Of a stretch of 64,000 nucleotides of DNA, positions 9,071 through 16,826 are shown piece by piece. Source of the stretch: CAXXOK01 sp964584315 (GTDB lineage Bacteria > Bacillota > Clostridia > Christensenellales > Aristaeellaceae); contig CAZOZO010000002.1 in the NCBI GenBank assembly GCA_964584315.1, forward strand, positions 62,001-126,000, read 5' to 3'. Made by a program: the position numbers and the translations under genes. Position 1 is the stretch's first letter; the number at the start of each line of letters is the position of its first letter. The notes under the pieces are model-generated. The model was not told the DNA's origin. It saw only the letters and a program-made list of their open reading frames with translations, and ran no database searches.

Positions 9071-9505
9071 TTACTTCTTGTTCCGCGCCCGTATGGCGAT
9101 CAACGAAAGCGCATCCGCGAGGATATGCTCGTCCCGCACGTCGATCATTAGCCAGCGCGAGCCGTTGAAGGGCATGGCATGCTGATACAGCGCGCGGGTA
9201 TAATCGCTGTACGTGTTCAGCGCCAGCTCCGCCTCCACAGCGGCTTCGCCGCCAATGGCCACCAGACAGGTGAAGTAGCCGCCCGCGGGATACAGCGTGC
9301 ACAGCGACCGCCCGCCCTTTTTGTACTTGACGTTCCACCCCGGCGCGCCCGAGCAGCGGCTGTGTTCCGTCAAGGGCTTTACGCCGTAGGTCTGCTCCAG
9401 CTGTGCGCAGAGGCGCTGCCACAGCGGGCTTGCGACAAACGCGCCGATATCGTTGAGCTCAGGTTTGATCTCCTTGGGGTACTGTTCATTCCAGCTCATT
9501 TGCAT
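9071..9505 (-). CDS. DUF3788-like protein
   Basis: 144 residues, soluble. The sequence (MQMSWNEQYP start, LWQRLCAQLEQTYGVKP, CSGAPGWNVKYKKGGRSLC, YPAGGYFTCLV, RWLMIDVRD) looks like the DUF3788 family, whose function is not established. The start at 9505 is chosen for its GAAAGG about 8 bases upstream; reading further upstream would run deep into the preceding gene. It overlaps the end of the DUF3795-like gene by 20 bases, so the two are probably translated together. It is last in a four-gene minus-strand set headed by a WYL regulator. Family assignment is from memory. Confidence 0.75.
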   Translation of the reverse strand: MQMSWNEQYPKEIKPELNDIGAFVASPLWQRLCAQLEQTYGVKPLTEHSRCSGAPGWNVKYKKGGRSLCTLYPAGGYFTCLVAIGGEAAVEAELALNTYSDYTRALYQHAMPFNGSRWLMIDVRDEHILADALSLIAIRARNKK

Positions 9506-9923
9506 CACGCTGCCTTTCGGGATGATTGGCTTGCCCGCAAACGCTGCAAGCGCCGGTGTGCAGGCAGACCAGCCCGCCGCAGCTTTCACAGGTGTATTGC
9601 TCGATCTGCTCAAGCAAAAACGCTGCCTCCCCCACGGCGCGCATCCGCAACCCCGCGTCGCGCAGGCTCACATCGTAATGCTTGCGATAGGTTCGGTCCA
9701 GCGAGCGTATCCTGTTGCACGGGAATGTGCCACACGCATGGCAGCGGGTCACGTTTTGCGCCGCTGCGCACGCCTTGATGTGGCAATGCCTTGTATGTTC
9801 CGGCTTGCCCTGACCGTCGCACAGGCAGCCGGGGCAGGGCTTAGCACTCAGGTGCTTGTTGCACAGCATACAGTTGATGCCGCAGGGCGCCAGCATGATG
9901 ATATCGCTCTGGTCTATCGCCAT
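9486..9923 (-). CDS. DUF3795-like cysteine-rich protein
   Basis: 145 residues. Cysteine-rich N-terminal half with APCGINCMLCN (near residues 12-22), CPGCLCDG, HCHIKACAA and CHACGTFPCNRI, the spacing typical of DUF3795 proteins, thought to bind metal. A second CESCGGLVCLHTGACSVCG cluster lies near the C-terminus. Start at the ATG 9923 with AGAGGGGG 9 bases upstream; a TTG further upstream is unlikely because that GG-rich site is the ribosome binding site. The function is unknown; metal binding is inferred from the cysteine pairs. It is co-transcribed, by position, with the DUF3788-like and zinc-ribbon genes. Confidence 0.75.
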   Translation of the reverse strand: MAIDQSDIIMLAPCGINCMLCNKHLSAKPCPGCLCDGQGKPEHTRHCHIKACAAAQNVTRCHACGTFPCNRIRSLDRTYRKHYDVSLRDAGLRMRAVGEAAFLLEQIEQYTCESCGGLVCLHTGACSVCGQANHPERQRDANELE

Positions 9924-10023
9924 CGTGTGATGCCCCCTCTTCAAGCTTGCGGCGCGGGATGCAACGATCCCGCACCCTGCGCCGCGCTCATTGGCCGTGA
10001 TCCGCCTTAGGCTCGCGTCCCGC

Positions 10024-10290
10024 TTACGCCGTTCTCCAGCGCTTCAGCGTGGGCAGGAAGCCCTGCATCATCTCACGCGCCTGTGCTTCGGTCATGCCCG
10101 GGTTGTTCTCTACCATCGGGGGCACGCAGATCTTGACCATCTCCTGCATGGTGCCGTTGAATGTGAAAGCCCCGTTCTCGTAGCAGTACCGGCAATAGTC
10201 GGCACTCTTGGTGCCGTCCTTCTCGGTGCCGTACATCTCGTCCGTTGCCCCCATGGGCATTGCGCAGCTCTGGCAATACCTTTCTTCCAT
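10024..10290 (-). CDS. Small zinc-ribbon protein
   Basis: 88 residues. Starts MEERYCQSCAMPMG and continues to YCRYCYENGAF, giving a CxxC...CxxC pair expected to hold one zinc ion; the C-terminus (MVENNPGMTEAQAREMMQGFLPTLKRW) matches the common putative zinc-ribbon family of Firmicutes and Bacteroidetes. Start at 10290 with GGGAGG 10 bases upstream; upstream in-frame Met codons lie before this site. In my knowledge such genes often sit beside WYL-type regulators, as here, and may be part of the regulator's target set. The molecular role is unknown. Confidence 0.85.
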   Translation of the reverse strand: MEERYCQSCAMPMGATDEMYGTEKDGTKSADYCRYCYENGAFTFNGTMQEMVKICVPPMVENNPGMTEAQAREMMQGFLPTLKRWRTA

Positions 10291-10373
10291 CTTACATTCG
10301 CCTCCCGTGCTTTGTTTCGGGCCATCCTGACCCTGCGTGCTCATCATACGCCCCAGAACCAGACAACAGCGTG

Positions 10374-11276
10374 TCAGGTTTCGTATTGCGCGGCAATTTT
10401 CCGCGCTGTCTCGGCCATGCTATCGCGCAAAATGGAGGGTTCCAGCACCGTAAGGCCAGTGCCAAAGGTAAGCAGGTAACCCACCATTCCCTCGTCCAGC
10501 GGCAAGAAGCATCGCACCAGCAGCGACCCGTCCGCCTGCCGCTCAATGCTCGCAGGATCGAACTCATCATATACGCGGTAGGCTGCGGAAGAAGCGAAAA
10601 GCAGTCGCACCGGCAGGTTTGGTTCCACCGCCATCGCCTCTGTTTCCAGCGGCGGCAGCGGATATTCCTCCGTGAAGCGCTCCTCCGTAAGCCGAAGCTC
10701 CAGCATGCGGCTCAGCTTGAACAGGCGGTAATCGCCCGCGTGCAGGCACCACGCCTGCGCATACCAGCCGCGGCTCTTGAACACCAGCCGCAATGGCCTG
10801 ATGCGCCGCCGGGTCACTTCGCCTGCCATGTTCACATAAACGATTTCGAGCACCAGTTTTTCCAGAATGGCGGTTTTGAGCAGCTCAAAGCGTTTCCGAT
10901 CCACACGTCCGTAACCCCAGCGGGTAAAATCCACTTCGACCCAGTCCGCGCTGCGCTTTTGAAACAGCCCACTCAGCTTGCCCAGCAGTTCGTCCGCGGA
11001 GCGGTCGGCAGCGCGCATGCTCTGGATGGCAAAGAGGATTTGGTTTTGCTCCTCGTCGCTGAACAGCGCGCGATTGAAGGCATAGCCCGCCATCAGCGAT
11101 ATCCCGCCGCCTTTGCCTGCAGCCGTGCACACCGGCACGCCTGCCGCCGCAAGCGTATCCACATCGCGGTACACCGTGCGCACCGATACCTCCAGCCTGC
11201 CCGCCAGCTCGGGCGCGGTGAGCGATCCTTTGCTCAGCAGCAGGTACAAAAGCTGGAACAGGCGGTCGTTCTTCAT
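10374..11276 (-). CDS. WYL-domain transcriptional regulator (YafY family)
   Basis: 300 residues. N-terminal winged helix-turn-helix of the DeoR/HTH_11 type (residues 1-60, SVRTVYRDVDTLAAAGVPV), then a WYL domain (about 140-220, with VFKSRGWYAQAWCLHAGDYRLFKLSRM), then a C-terminal WCX extension. WYL domains are thought to sense ligands, often nucleic acid or nucleotides. GGGGGTG precedes the ATG. It heads the minus-strand set with the zinc-ribbon, DUF3795-like and DUF3788-like genes, which it probably regulates. Confidence 0.9.
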   Translation of the reverse strand: MKNDRLFQLLYLLLSKGSLTAPELAGRLEVSVRTVYRDVDTLAAAGVPVCTAAGKGGGISLMAGYAFNRALFSDEEQNQILFAIQSMRAADRSADELLGKLSGLFQKRSADWVEVDFTRWGYGRVDRKRFELLKTAILEKLVLEIVYVNMAGEVTRRRIRPLRLVFKSRGWYAQAWCLHAGDYRLFKLSRMLELRLTEERFTEEYPLPPLETEAMAVEPNLPVRLLFASSAAYRVYDEFDPASIERQADGSLLVRCFLPLDEGMVGYLLTFGTGLTVLEPSILRDSMAETARKIAAQYET

Positions 11277-11302
11277 GGCGGCACCCCCGTTTTACTGCCA
11301 AC

Positions 11303-11308
11303 AGTATA
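11303..11308 (-). promoter_or_regulatory. Extended -10 promoter of the WYL regulator
   Basis: On the minus strand TGTGGTATACT, an extended -10 (TG-N-TATACT), lies about 27 bases before the start codon. No clear -35 is visible at 17 bases. Near-identical elements occur at 48790 and 56718. Confidence 0.55.
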
Positions 11309-11493
11309 CCACAACAAGCATTCTACCGATAAACTTTTACGCACTGCATACCTAATTGGATGCCCTACGCCCATCCGCAAGGGTCATCTTCGCACGTCTG
11401 CACAGAACATCCCAGATTTGCACAATCGAACCTTTCATCATGCATTTTCAGGCGCGGTTCTATGTATTTATCCTGTATTTTGCAAGGTATAGG

Positions 11494-11522
11494 TTGACAT
11501 GATGCATCCCGTGAAATACAAT
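11494..11522 (+). promoter_or_regulatory. Near-consensus promoter of the amino acid ABC operon
   Basis: Perfect -35 TTGACA (11494-11499), 17-base spacer, TACAAT (11517-11522). Transcription should begin near 11529, directly before a terminator-like hairpin. Confidence 0.85.
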
Positions 11523-11536
11523 CAAATCAAGCTATG

Positions 11537-11587
11537 CGCGATGCGCCGTGTGGAGCGAAGGCGCTCCCACGCATGTCGCGTTTTTCT
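11537..11587 (+). terminator. Leader hairpin with T-run before the ABC operon (possible attenuator)
   Basis: Imperfect long hairpin: outer CGCGA (11537-11541) with TCGCG (11576-11580), inner GTG and GGAGCG (11548-11557) with CGCTCC and CAC (11562-11570), loop AAGG, followed at once by TTTTTCT. It lies between the promoter and the ATPase start, 20 bases before that start codon, so it should end a share of the transcripts. No regulatory ligand or alternative fold could be identified. Confidence 0.6.
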
Positions 11588-11607
11588 CATTGAAGGGGGA
11601 TCGGCGT

Positions 11608-12339
11608 TTGATCGTTTTCGATAACGTTTGCGTAAGTTTTGGATCGCTGGATGTGCTCAAGAGCATCGATCTGGAGATTCCCACCGGTTCGAGGACCGTC
11701 ATCATCGGCCCCAGCGGCAGCGGTAAAAGCACGCTTTTGCGCACGGTAAACATGTTCGAGCGGCCGCGCAAGGGCAATGTATACATAGACGGCGTCGCCA
11801 TATCCAGCATGAGCAACCGCATGCTCTGTCAGGCCCGGCAGGATATCGGCATGGTGTTCCAAAACTTTAACCTTTACCCCCACAAGACGGTGCTGGAGAA
11901 CCTCATCATGGCTCCCATGGTGCTCAAGCGTGAGAGCAAGGCTGCGGCCACCGAACGCGCCATGAGCAATCTACGCGAAGTGAACATCGCGGAGAAGGCC
12001 GACGCCTATCCCAGCCAGCTCTCCGGCGGGCAGCAGCAGCGCGTGGCCATCGCCCGCGCGCTCACGATGCGCCCCAAGATCATGCTGTTTGACGAGCCCA
12101 CCTCCGCGCTGGACCCGGAGATGATCCAGGAGGTGCTGGACATCATGGAGCGCGTAGCGCTGGAGACGCAGATCACCATGCTGTTTGTGACCCACGAGAT
12201 GAAGTTTGCCCAGCACATCGCGGACCGCGTGCTGTTTTTGGACGACGGCACGATCCTTGAGGATGGCACACCCGAGCAGGTGTTTCATCATCCCAGGAAC
12301 GAGCGCACCACCGCTTTCCTTGGGAAAATACTACACTAA
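11608..12339 (+). CDS. Polar amino acid ABC transporter ATPase (GlnQ-like)
   Basis: 243 residues if started at TTG 11608, which has GAAGGGGG 8 bases upstream and gives the usual GlnQ length; an in-frame GTG at 11548 lies inside the leader hairpin and is unlikely. Walker A GPSGSGKST (34-42), Q-loop region FQNFNLYPH, signature LSGGQQQR, Walker B IMLFDEPTSALDPE and the switch His in VTHEM are all present. It energises import with the permeases encoded downstream. The rare TTG start may limit translation. Confidence 0.92.
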   Translation: MIVFDNVCVSFGSLDVLKSIDLEIPTGSRTVIIGPSGSGKSTLLRTVNMFERPRKGNVYIDGVAISSMSNRMLCQARQDIGMVFQNFNLYPHKTVLENLIMAPMVLKRESKAAATERAMSNLREVNIAEKADAYPSQLSGGQQQRVAIARALTMRPKIMLFDEPTSALDPEMIQEVLDIMERVALETQITMLFVTHEMKFAQHIADRVLFLDDGTILEDGTPEQVFHHPRNERTTAFLGKILH

Positions 12340-12356
12340 CGGGAGGATGGAATCGA

Positions 12357-13238
12357 ATGAGGAAACTGCTTTCGATCGCACTGGTCCTTACGCTTGCATT
12401 GGTCGCCTTCATCCCCGCAATGGCGGAGGATGCCGCCGAGGTGGCCGCCATCAAGACGCGCGGCGTGCTGAACGTGGGCGTCAAGGCCGATGTGCCCAAC
12501 TTCGGCTATCAGGAACTGGGCAGCGACACCTACGAGGGGCTTGAGATCGACCTGGCGCACAAGCTGGCCGAAGTGATCCTTGGCGATGCGAACGCTGTGG
12601 CCTTCACGCCTGTGACCGCCAAGACCCGCGGCCCGCTGCTGGATACCGGCGAGCTGGATCTGGTCATCGCCACCTTCACCATCAAGCCTGACCGTATCCT
12701 GCAGTATGAGTTCTCAAAGCCTTACTTCATCGACGCCATCGGCCTGATGGTCAATAAGGACAGCGGCATCAAGAGCTTTGCCGACCTGAACGGCAAGACC
12801 ATTGGCGTTGCTCAGTCCGCCACCACCAAGGACGCGCTGACCGCCGCCGCCGAGAAGGCCGGCATCACCGTCAGCTTCGCGGAGTTCCCCTCCTACCCGG
12901 ACATTAAGGCCGCGCTAGGCTCCGGCCGCGTGGATTGCTTCTCTGTGGATAAGTCCATCCTCAACGGCTATGTGGACGACACCACCGAGATTCTGCCGGA
13001 CAGCTTCTCGCCCCAGCCCTACGGCGTTGCCATGAAGAAGGGCAACCTTGGCCTGCTGGCCGTCGTGGATGAGACCATTGCCGCCCTGCGCGCCGATGGC
13101 ACGCTGGACGAGCTGGTCGCCAAATGGACGCTGCCCGCGGTGGATTGGGCCATCGTTGATCAGTATGGCGTCGACCTGTGGGCCGCCGCTGCCGATTTGG
13201 CTGCCAACCCCACCCCCTCGCCCACGCCTGCCAGCTAA
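12357..13238 (+). CDS. Amino acid ABC transporter substrate-binding protein
   Basis: 293 residues. Signal peptide (MRKLLSIALVLTLALVAFIPAMA, cleavage before EDAAE) with no lipobox cysteine. The mature part is a periplasmic-type SBP_bac_3 fold: RGVLNVGVKADVPNFGY, GLEIDLAHKLAE, LDLVIATFTIKPDR (ligand-pocket segment), FSKPYF, GKTIGVAQSATT. The C-terminus has a Thr/Pro tail (NPTPSPTPAS). Lack of a lipid anchor is odd in a Gram-positive; it may stay by an uncleaved signal or be released. GGGAGG lies 10 bases before the ATG. The substrate is probably glutamine or a similar polar amino acid. Confidence 0.9.
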   Translation: MRKLLSIALVLTLALVAFIPAMAEDAAEVAAIKTRGVLNVGVKADVPNFGYQELGSDTYEGLEIDLAHKLAEVILGDANAVAFTPVTAKTRGPLLDTGELDLVIATFTIKPDRILQYEFSKPYFIDAIGLMVNKDSGIKSFADLNGKTIGVAQSATTKDALTAAAEKAGITVSFAEFPSYPDIKAALGSGRVDCFSVDKSILNGYVDDTTEILPDSFSPQPYGVAMKKGNLGLLAVVDETIAALRADGTLDELVAKWTLPAVDWAIVDQYGVDLWAAAADLAANPTPSPTPAS

Positions 13239-13257
13239 ACACGACATTTGTACGCGC

Positions 13258-13286
13258 GAGCGGGGGCCGCAATGCGGCCTCCGCTC
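13258..13286 (+). repeat. Strong hairpin between binding protein and permease
   Basis: 13-bp stem with one GU pair (13258-13270 with 13274-13286) and loop AAT. No T-run follows, so it is more likely a transcript-stabilising or processing element that raises binding-protein level over permease, as known for other ABC operons. Confidence 0.65.
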
Positions 13287-13311
13287 CCGTGCGTGAACAG
13301 GGAGTGACACC

Positions 13312-13986
13312 GTGTCGGGACCGTTTTCCACCCAAAACTGGCAAGCCTGGTTCAAGGATTGGCATTTCTTTGCCGAGGGCTTCCTGCGTACGCTGTATAT
13401 ATCGATGCTCGGCCTTGTTTTCACGCTGGTGATCGGCCTGATCGTGGGCATACTGCTGTGCGGCCGAAACCGCTTGGTGCTGGCGATCTGTAAGGGCTAC
13501 ATGTCGTTTTTCCAGAACACGCCGCTGGTGATTCAAATCTTCATCTTCTATAATGTATTGCCAAAATTGGGTATCCGGCTCGACGTCGTCACCATCGGCG
13601 TGATGGGCCTTGCCTTGTATACGGGCGCATATGCCGCGGATATCGTGCGCAGCGCCATTCAGGCCGTACCGACCGGCCAGATGGAGGCTGCCAGCAGCCA
13701 AGGCTTTGGCTACCTTCAATCGATGTATCACATCATTTTGCCGCAGGCGGTCAAGATCGGCCTGCCGCCCATGACTAATCAGGCTGTGAACCTGATCAAA
13801 AACTCCTCCGTGCTGGCTGTGATCGCAGGCGGCGAACTGATGTACTGCGCGGACAGCTGGAGCGGCAGCAACCTGATCTACGGCCCCACCTTTGTGATGA
13901 CAGGTGTCCTGTACCTGAGCATTTGCCTGCCCATCTCGCTACTGGCCCGCTGGCTGGAGAAGAGGAGTGTGCGCAATGCTGGATAA
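13312..13986 (+). CDS. Amino acid ABC transporter permease, first subunit
   Basis: 224 residues from a GTG start preceded by AGGGAG. HisM/GlnP-type permease with about five membrane helices; the cytoplasmic EAA loop is seen as QMEAASSQGFGYLQSMYHII (about 122-141), which contacts the ATPase. FQNTPLVIQIF is a family segment. The stop overlaps the next permease start by 11 bases, which fits a heterodimer of two permeases made in equal amounts. Confidence 0.92.
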   Translation: MSGPFSTQNWQAWFKDWHFFAEGFLRTLYISMLGLVFTLVIGLIVGILLCGRNRLVLAICKGYMSFFQNTPLVIQIFIFYNVLPKLGIRLDVVTIGVMGLALYTGAYAADIVRSAIQAVPTGQMEAASSQGFGYLQSMYHIILPQAVKIGLPPMTNQAVNLIKNSSVLAVIAGGELMYCADSWSGSNLIYGPTFVMTGVLYLSICLPISLLARWLEKRSVRNAG

Positions 13987-14656
13987 ATGGATCAAAGCCA
14001 TCACCACCGTATTCAGCACGAAAATCCTGCTGTTTTTGGGACAGGGACTGCTTAACACCCTGTACATCGCGGCGGTCGCCATCGCGCTGAGCCTGGTATT
14101 CGGCACCGTACTGGGCCTGATGCGCAACTCCAAGGAAAAGCCGATCATGTGGGTCGCGACCATCTACATCGAGGTGGTGCGCAATATCCCGCTCACACTG
14201 TTCATCATCTCCATGCGTTTCATGACCAAGCTGCCCCCGCTGGAGAGCGGCATCGCGGCCATGACGGTGTTCACTTCCGCTATCGTGGCGGAGATCGTGC
14301 GCGGCGGCCTCAACTCTGTTGGCAAAGGCCAGTGGGAGGCTGCTTCCTCGCAGGGGTTCAATCGTATCCAGACCATGTGGCACGTCATCATTCCGCAGGC
14401 GCTTCGCCGCATCCGTTCTCCGCTCATCTCCCAGTTCGTCACCACCATCAAGGATACGTCGTTTTGCGCCATCGTAGGCACATACGAGCTGAGCTTTACC
14501 AGCAAGATCGTGGCTGCGCACCGCAGCATCGTGACCGCGGAGGACATTCTGGTGCTCTACCTGGTGGTCGCGCTCATCTATTATGTGATCAACCGCACGT
14601 TCTCCGGCATTGCGCGCCGCCAGCGCGGCAACGCCATGAAAGGCGTCGTGCGCTGA
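13976..14656 (+). CDS. Amino acid ABC transporter permease, second subunit
   Basis: 226 residues from ATG 13976 (GGAG 8 bases upstream; a GTG nine bases earlier is less likely). Same family as the first permease: VVRNIPLTLFII segment and EAA loop WEAASSQGFNRIQTMWHVII. The C-terminus is basic (RRQRGNAMKG). Expected partner of the gene at 13312. Last gene of the importer operon; a perfect 14-bp terminator stem follows. Confidence 0.92.
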   Translation: MLDKWIKAITTVFSTKILLFLGQGLLNTLYIAAVAIALSLVFGTVLGLMRNSKEKPIMWVATIYIEVVRNIPLTLFIISMRFMTKLPPLESGIAAMTVFTSAIVAEIVRGGLNSVGKGQWEAASSQGFNRIQTMWHVIIPQALRRIRSPLISQFVTTIKDTSFCAIVGTYELSFTSKIVAAHRSIVTAEDILVLYLVVALIYYVINRTFSGIARRQRGNAMKGVVR

Positions 14657-14707
14657 CGCTTATGGCAAGGCACGCTAAGATGCAGACATCCATGACCGCC
14701 TGCCGCA

Positions 14708-14743
14708 CAAAGCGCCCGCTTGCAGATGGAAGCGGGCGCTTTG
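14708..14743 (+). terminator. Terminator of the amino acid importer operon
   Basis: Perfect 14-bp stem CAAAGCGCCCGCTT (14708-14721) with AAGCGGGCGCTTTG (14730-14743), 8-base loop. The T-run is only TTT inside the stem. Confidence 0.75.
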
Positions 14744-14892
14744 CTCAGAAATGTATCGTCGCTCAAGATCAACAAGGGTACAGATATTGTCCTGGTATTG
14801 TACAGCCTACGCTCCCCCCGTACCCACAATATGTGCTCTTGCCGCTTTCTTTGCTTAGCCTTTCCCTGTTCGGGCTGCTCAGTACCACGCAC

Positions 14893-14921
14893 TTGACGCA
14901 GGCGGCATAAGCGCGTATGAT
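14893..14921 (+). promoter_or_regulatory. Promoter of thpR and the thiol protein gene
   Basis: TTGACG (14893-14898), 17-base spacer, TATGAT (14916-14921). The predicted transcription start near 14928 fits the GTG start at 14954. Confidence 0.8.
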
Positions 14922-14953
14922 GTGGCTGCGACGGTTTGGCGGGAGTGATTCGC

Positions 14954-15523
14954 GTGCGTCTGTTCATTGGCATCCCTGTAGATCTGCCTGTGCAACATGC
15001 GCTGCAAGCGTTCTGCGAACAGCTGCAAAAGGTTGTGCCAGCCCGATATGTGCTGCCCGTGCTGTACCACATCACACTGGCCTACCTTGGCGAGCGTGAG
15101 GCGGATAGGCTGCCTTCTCTCAGGTCGCTTATGAACGGCTTCGTAGCCGGGGTTTTACCCTTTAGCCTGTGTGTGAACGGCATCGGTTATTTCGGCAAGC
15201 CGACGAAAGCCATCCTCCATGCCACTCTACAGCCCAGCGAATCGCTTTTGGCCGTCAATGACGCGCTTCGCAGCGTGCTGCGGCTGGCAGGTGAGCGCTT
15301 CGACGATCAGCCTCTGGTGCCGCACATCACACTCGCACGCGACGCGGTGCTGGGCGGCTCTACCGAGGATAGCCAGTCGTTGCTTTCCTTACAGGATGCA
15401 TTCCCGCACCCCGCTTTCACCGCACAGTCACTCACCCTGTTTCACAGCACACGCATTGAAGGTGCGCTTGCGTATCTTCCGGTTCACAACGCTCCATTTC
15501 AACACGACGGAGGCATACCATGA
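14954..15523 (+). CDS. thpR: RNA 2',3'-cyclic phosphodiesterase ThpR (2'-5' RNA ligase family)
   Basis: 189 residues from GTG 14954 (GGGAG 8 bases upstream). Two HxT/S motifs define the 2H phosphoesterase family: HITLAYLG with H39 and HITLAR with H124. The family hydrolyses 2',3'-cyclic phosphates and can ligate tRNA halves with 2'-5' bonds in vitro; the cellular role is uncertain. The spacing of about 85 residues between motifs and the overall length are typical. The stop overlaps the next start. Confidence 0.9.
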   Translation: MRLFIGIPVDLPVQHALQAFCEQLQKVVPARYVLPVLYHITLAYLGEREADRLPSLRSLMNGFVAGVLPFSLCVNGIGYFGKPTKAILHATLQPSESLLAVNDALRSVLRLAGERFDDQPLVPHITLARDAVLGGSTEDSQSLLSLQDAFPHPAFTAQSLTLFHSTRIEGALAYLPVHNAPFQHDGGIP

Positions 15524-15783
15524 AGAAAGTGACGCTGTTTCATTTCCAGAGCTGCCCCTACTGCCGCGCTGCCCGCAACTGGCTGGACGAGCTGGCACGG
15601 GAGAACCCTGACCTGGCGAAGGTCGAAGTTGAGCGCATCGACGAAAACCTCTGCCCCGATATCGCCTGCCAGTATGATTACTGGTATGTGCCCACCTTTT
15701 ACGTGGACGGCGTGAAGGTGCACGAGGGCGCTTGCAGCAAGGAGGTCGTGGAGCAGGTGCTTCGCGGCGCGCTTGAGCCGTAG
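15520..15783 (+). CDS. Glutaredoxin/thioredoxin-like protein with CPYC motif
   Basis: 87 residues; GGAGG lies 6 bases before the ATG, which overlaps the thpR stop (ATGA). The active site is C12-P-Y-C15 at the end of the first strand, and VPTFYVDG supplies the cis-Pro loop, so this is a small thioredoxin-fold thiol oxidoreductase. A second Cys pair (NLCPDIAC) is present and may modulate redox. Physiological partner unknown; the link to thpR is only positional. Confidence 0.85.
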   Translation: MKKVTLFHFQSCPYCRAARNWLDELARENPDLAKVEVERIDENLCPDIACQYDYWYVPTFYVDGVKVHEGACSKEVVEQVLRGALEP

Positions 15784-15891
15784 GTACAACGCCTGCACGA
15801 TTATTACCCCTCATTCTGCTTTCACTACCACAGATACGTCTCGGCTGTCCAAGCCCTGTGCCATATCTTGCAGCGCAAAATATCGCCTACA

Positions 15892-15934
15892 TACGAATCA
15901 GCCCTCGCCGTACAAAGGCGAGGGCTGATTCGTA
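15892..15934. terminator. 18-bp perfect palindrome between convergent genes
   Basis: TACGAATCAGCCCTCGCC (15892-15909) pairs fully with 15917-15934, loop of 7. It lies between genes ending at 15783 (+) and 15974 (-), so it probably ends transcription from both sides although neither side has a T-run. Confidence 0.65.
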
Positions 15935-15973
15935 GTTCCGTTTGATTGGCCGGGCCTTACGCTTTCAGCGGTT

Positions 15974-16780
15974 TCATATGGCCGACTTGCGCTGGCGCGC
16001 CACGAAGGCCTCGATCTGCGTGTTGACGAACGCGGGCTGATCAGCGTTGGCGTTGTGCGCGGCGTTCTTTACCATCACTAGCGGGTAACCGGTGCGCGCG
16101 TGCCAGGCCTCGTTATAGGCCCGCACCTTGCCCGTGCGGTCGTGCTCACCCAGCAGCAGCAGCGCGTCACAGGGCAGCGTCGTGTCGCGGTTGATGGAGA
16201 AGAATCCGCCAAAGCCATAACCCATCAGGCGGCAAAGTTCATCCTTCGAATAGGGAGCGAGGATGGCACGCATGTTTGCCCTCGCCCACGCGGTACGGGC
16301 ACAGGCGCGCACGATGCCCCAGCGCAGCAGCCCCAGGGGATACCACCGGGCCAGCGGCTCCACATGCATGAGCCACCAACGGTCGCTCTTGCTGTAGTAC
16401 CCTTCGCCCAACGGACAGGTATCCACACCGATGAATCCGTCGCCATACGCCGGGTTTTGCGAAAGAAACGCCTGTGCAATAAACCCGCCCATCGATTGCC
16501 CGATGAATGTGGCGCTCGCGATGCCTTCGATATCGAGAATGGCGCGCAGGTGCTCCAGCGCCTGCGGGTAGCTGAACCCGCTGTACGGACGAGATGTGCC
16601 GTGCGCGGGCGCATCCCACAGCAGCAGCGTATACCGTCCCTCAAAGGCATCCACCTGTTTGTCAAACATCGTGTGGTCTGCGGTAAGCCCGTGCAGGAGC
16701 ACCAGCGCGGGCGCGCCCTCCACATGCGATACCCAGTAGTTCACAGGCCCGCCGTCGGTCAGCAGCGTGCGCTTCTCCAT
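15974..16780 (-). CDS. Alpha/beta-fold hydrolase
   Basis: 268 residues. Catalytic triad candidates are S96 in GQSMGG (nucleophile elbow), D214 in LLLGEHDRTG and H242 in AAHNANAD. The oxyanion motif is LLHGLT near 29-34. Such enzymes include esterases, lipases and C-C hydrolases; the substrate cannot be told. No signal peptide, so cytosolic. GGAGG precedes the ATG. It is the last of a long minus-strand gene array, 46 bases after the LytTR regulator. Confidence 0.85.
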   Translation of the reverse strand: MEKRTLLTDGGPVNYWVSHVEGAPALVLLHGLTADHTMFDKQVDAFEGRYTLLLWDAPAHGTSRPYSGFSYPQALEHLRAILDIEGIASATFIGQSMGGFIAQAFLSQNPAYGDGFIGVDTCPLGEGYYSKSDRWWLMHVEPLARWYPLGLLRWGIVRACARTAWARANMRAILAPYSKDELCRLMGYGFGGFFSINRDTTLPCDALLLLGEHDRTGKVRAYNEAWHARTGYPLVMVKNAAHNANADQPAFVNTQIEAFVARQRKSAI

Positions 16781-16826
16781 GGGTCATTCCTCCGCGGCGC
16801 GGGCCGCAAAGCTGGTTAGCACGCCC

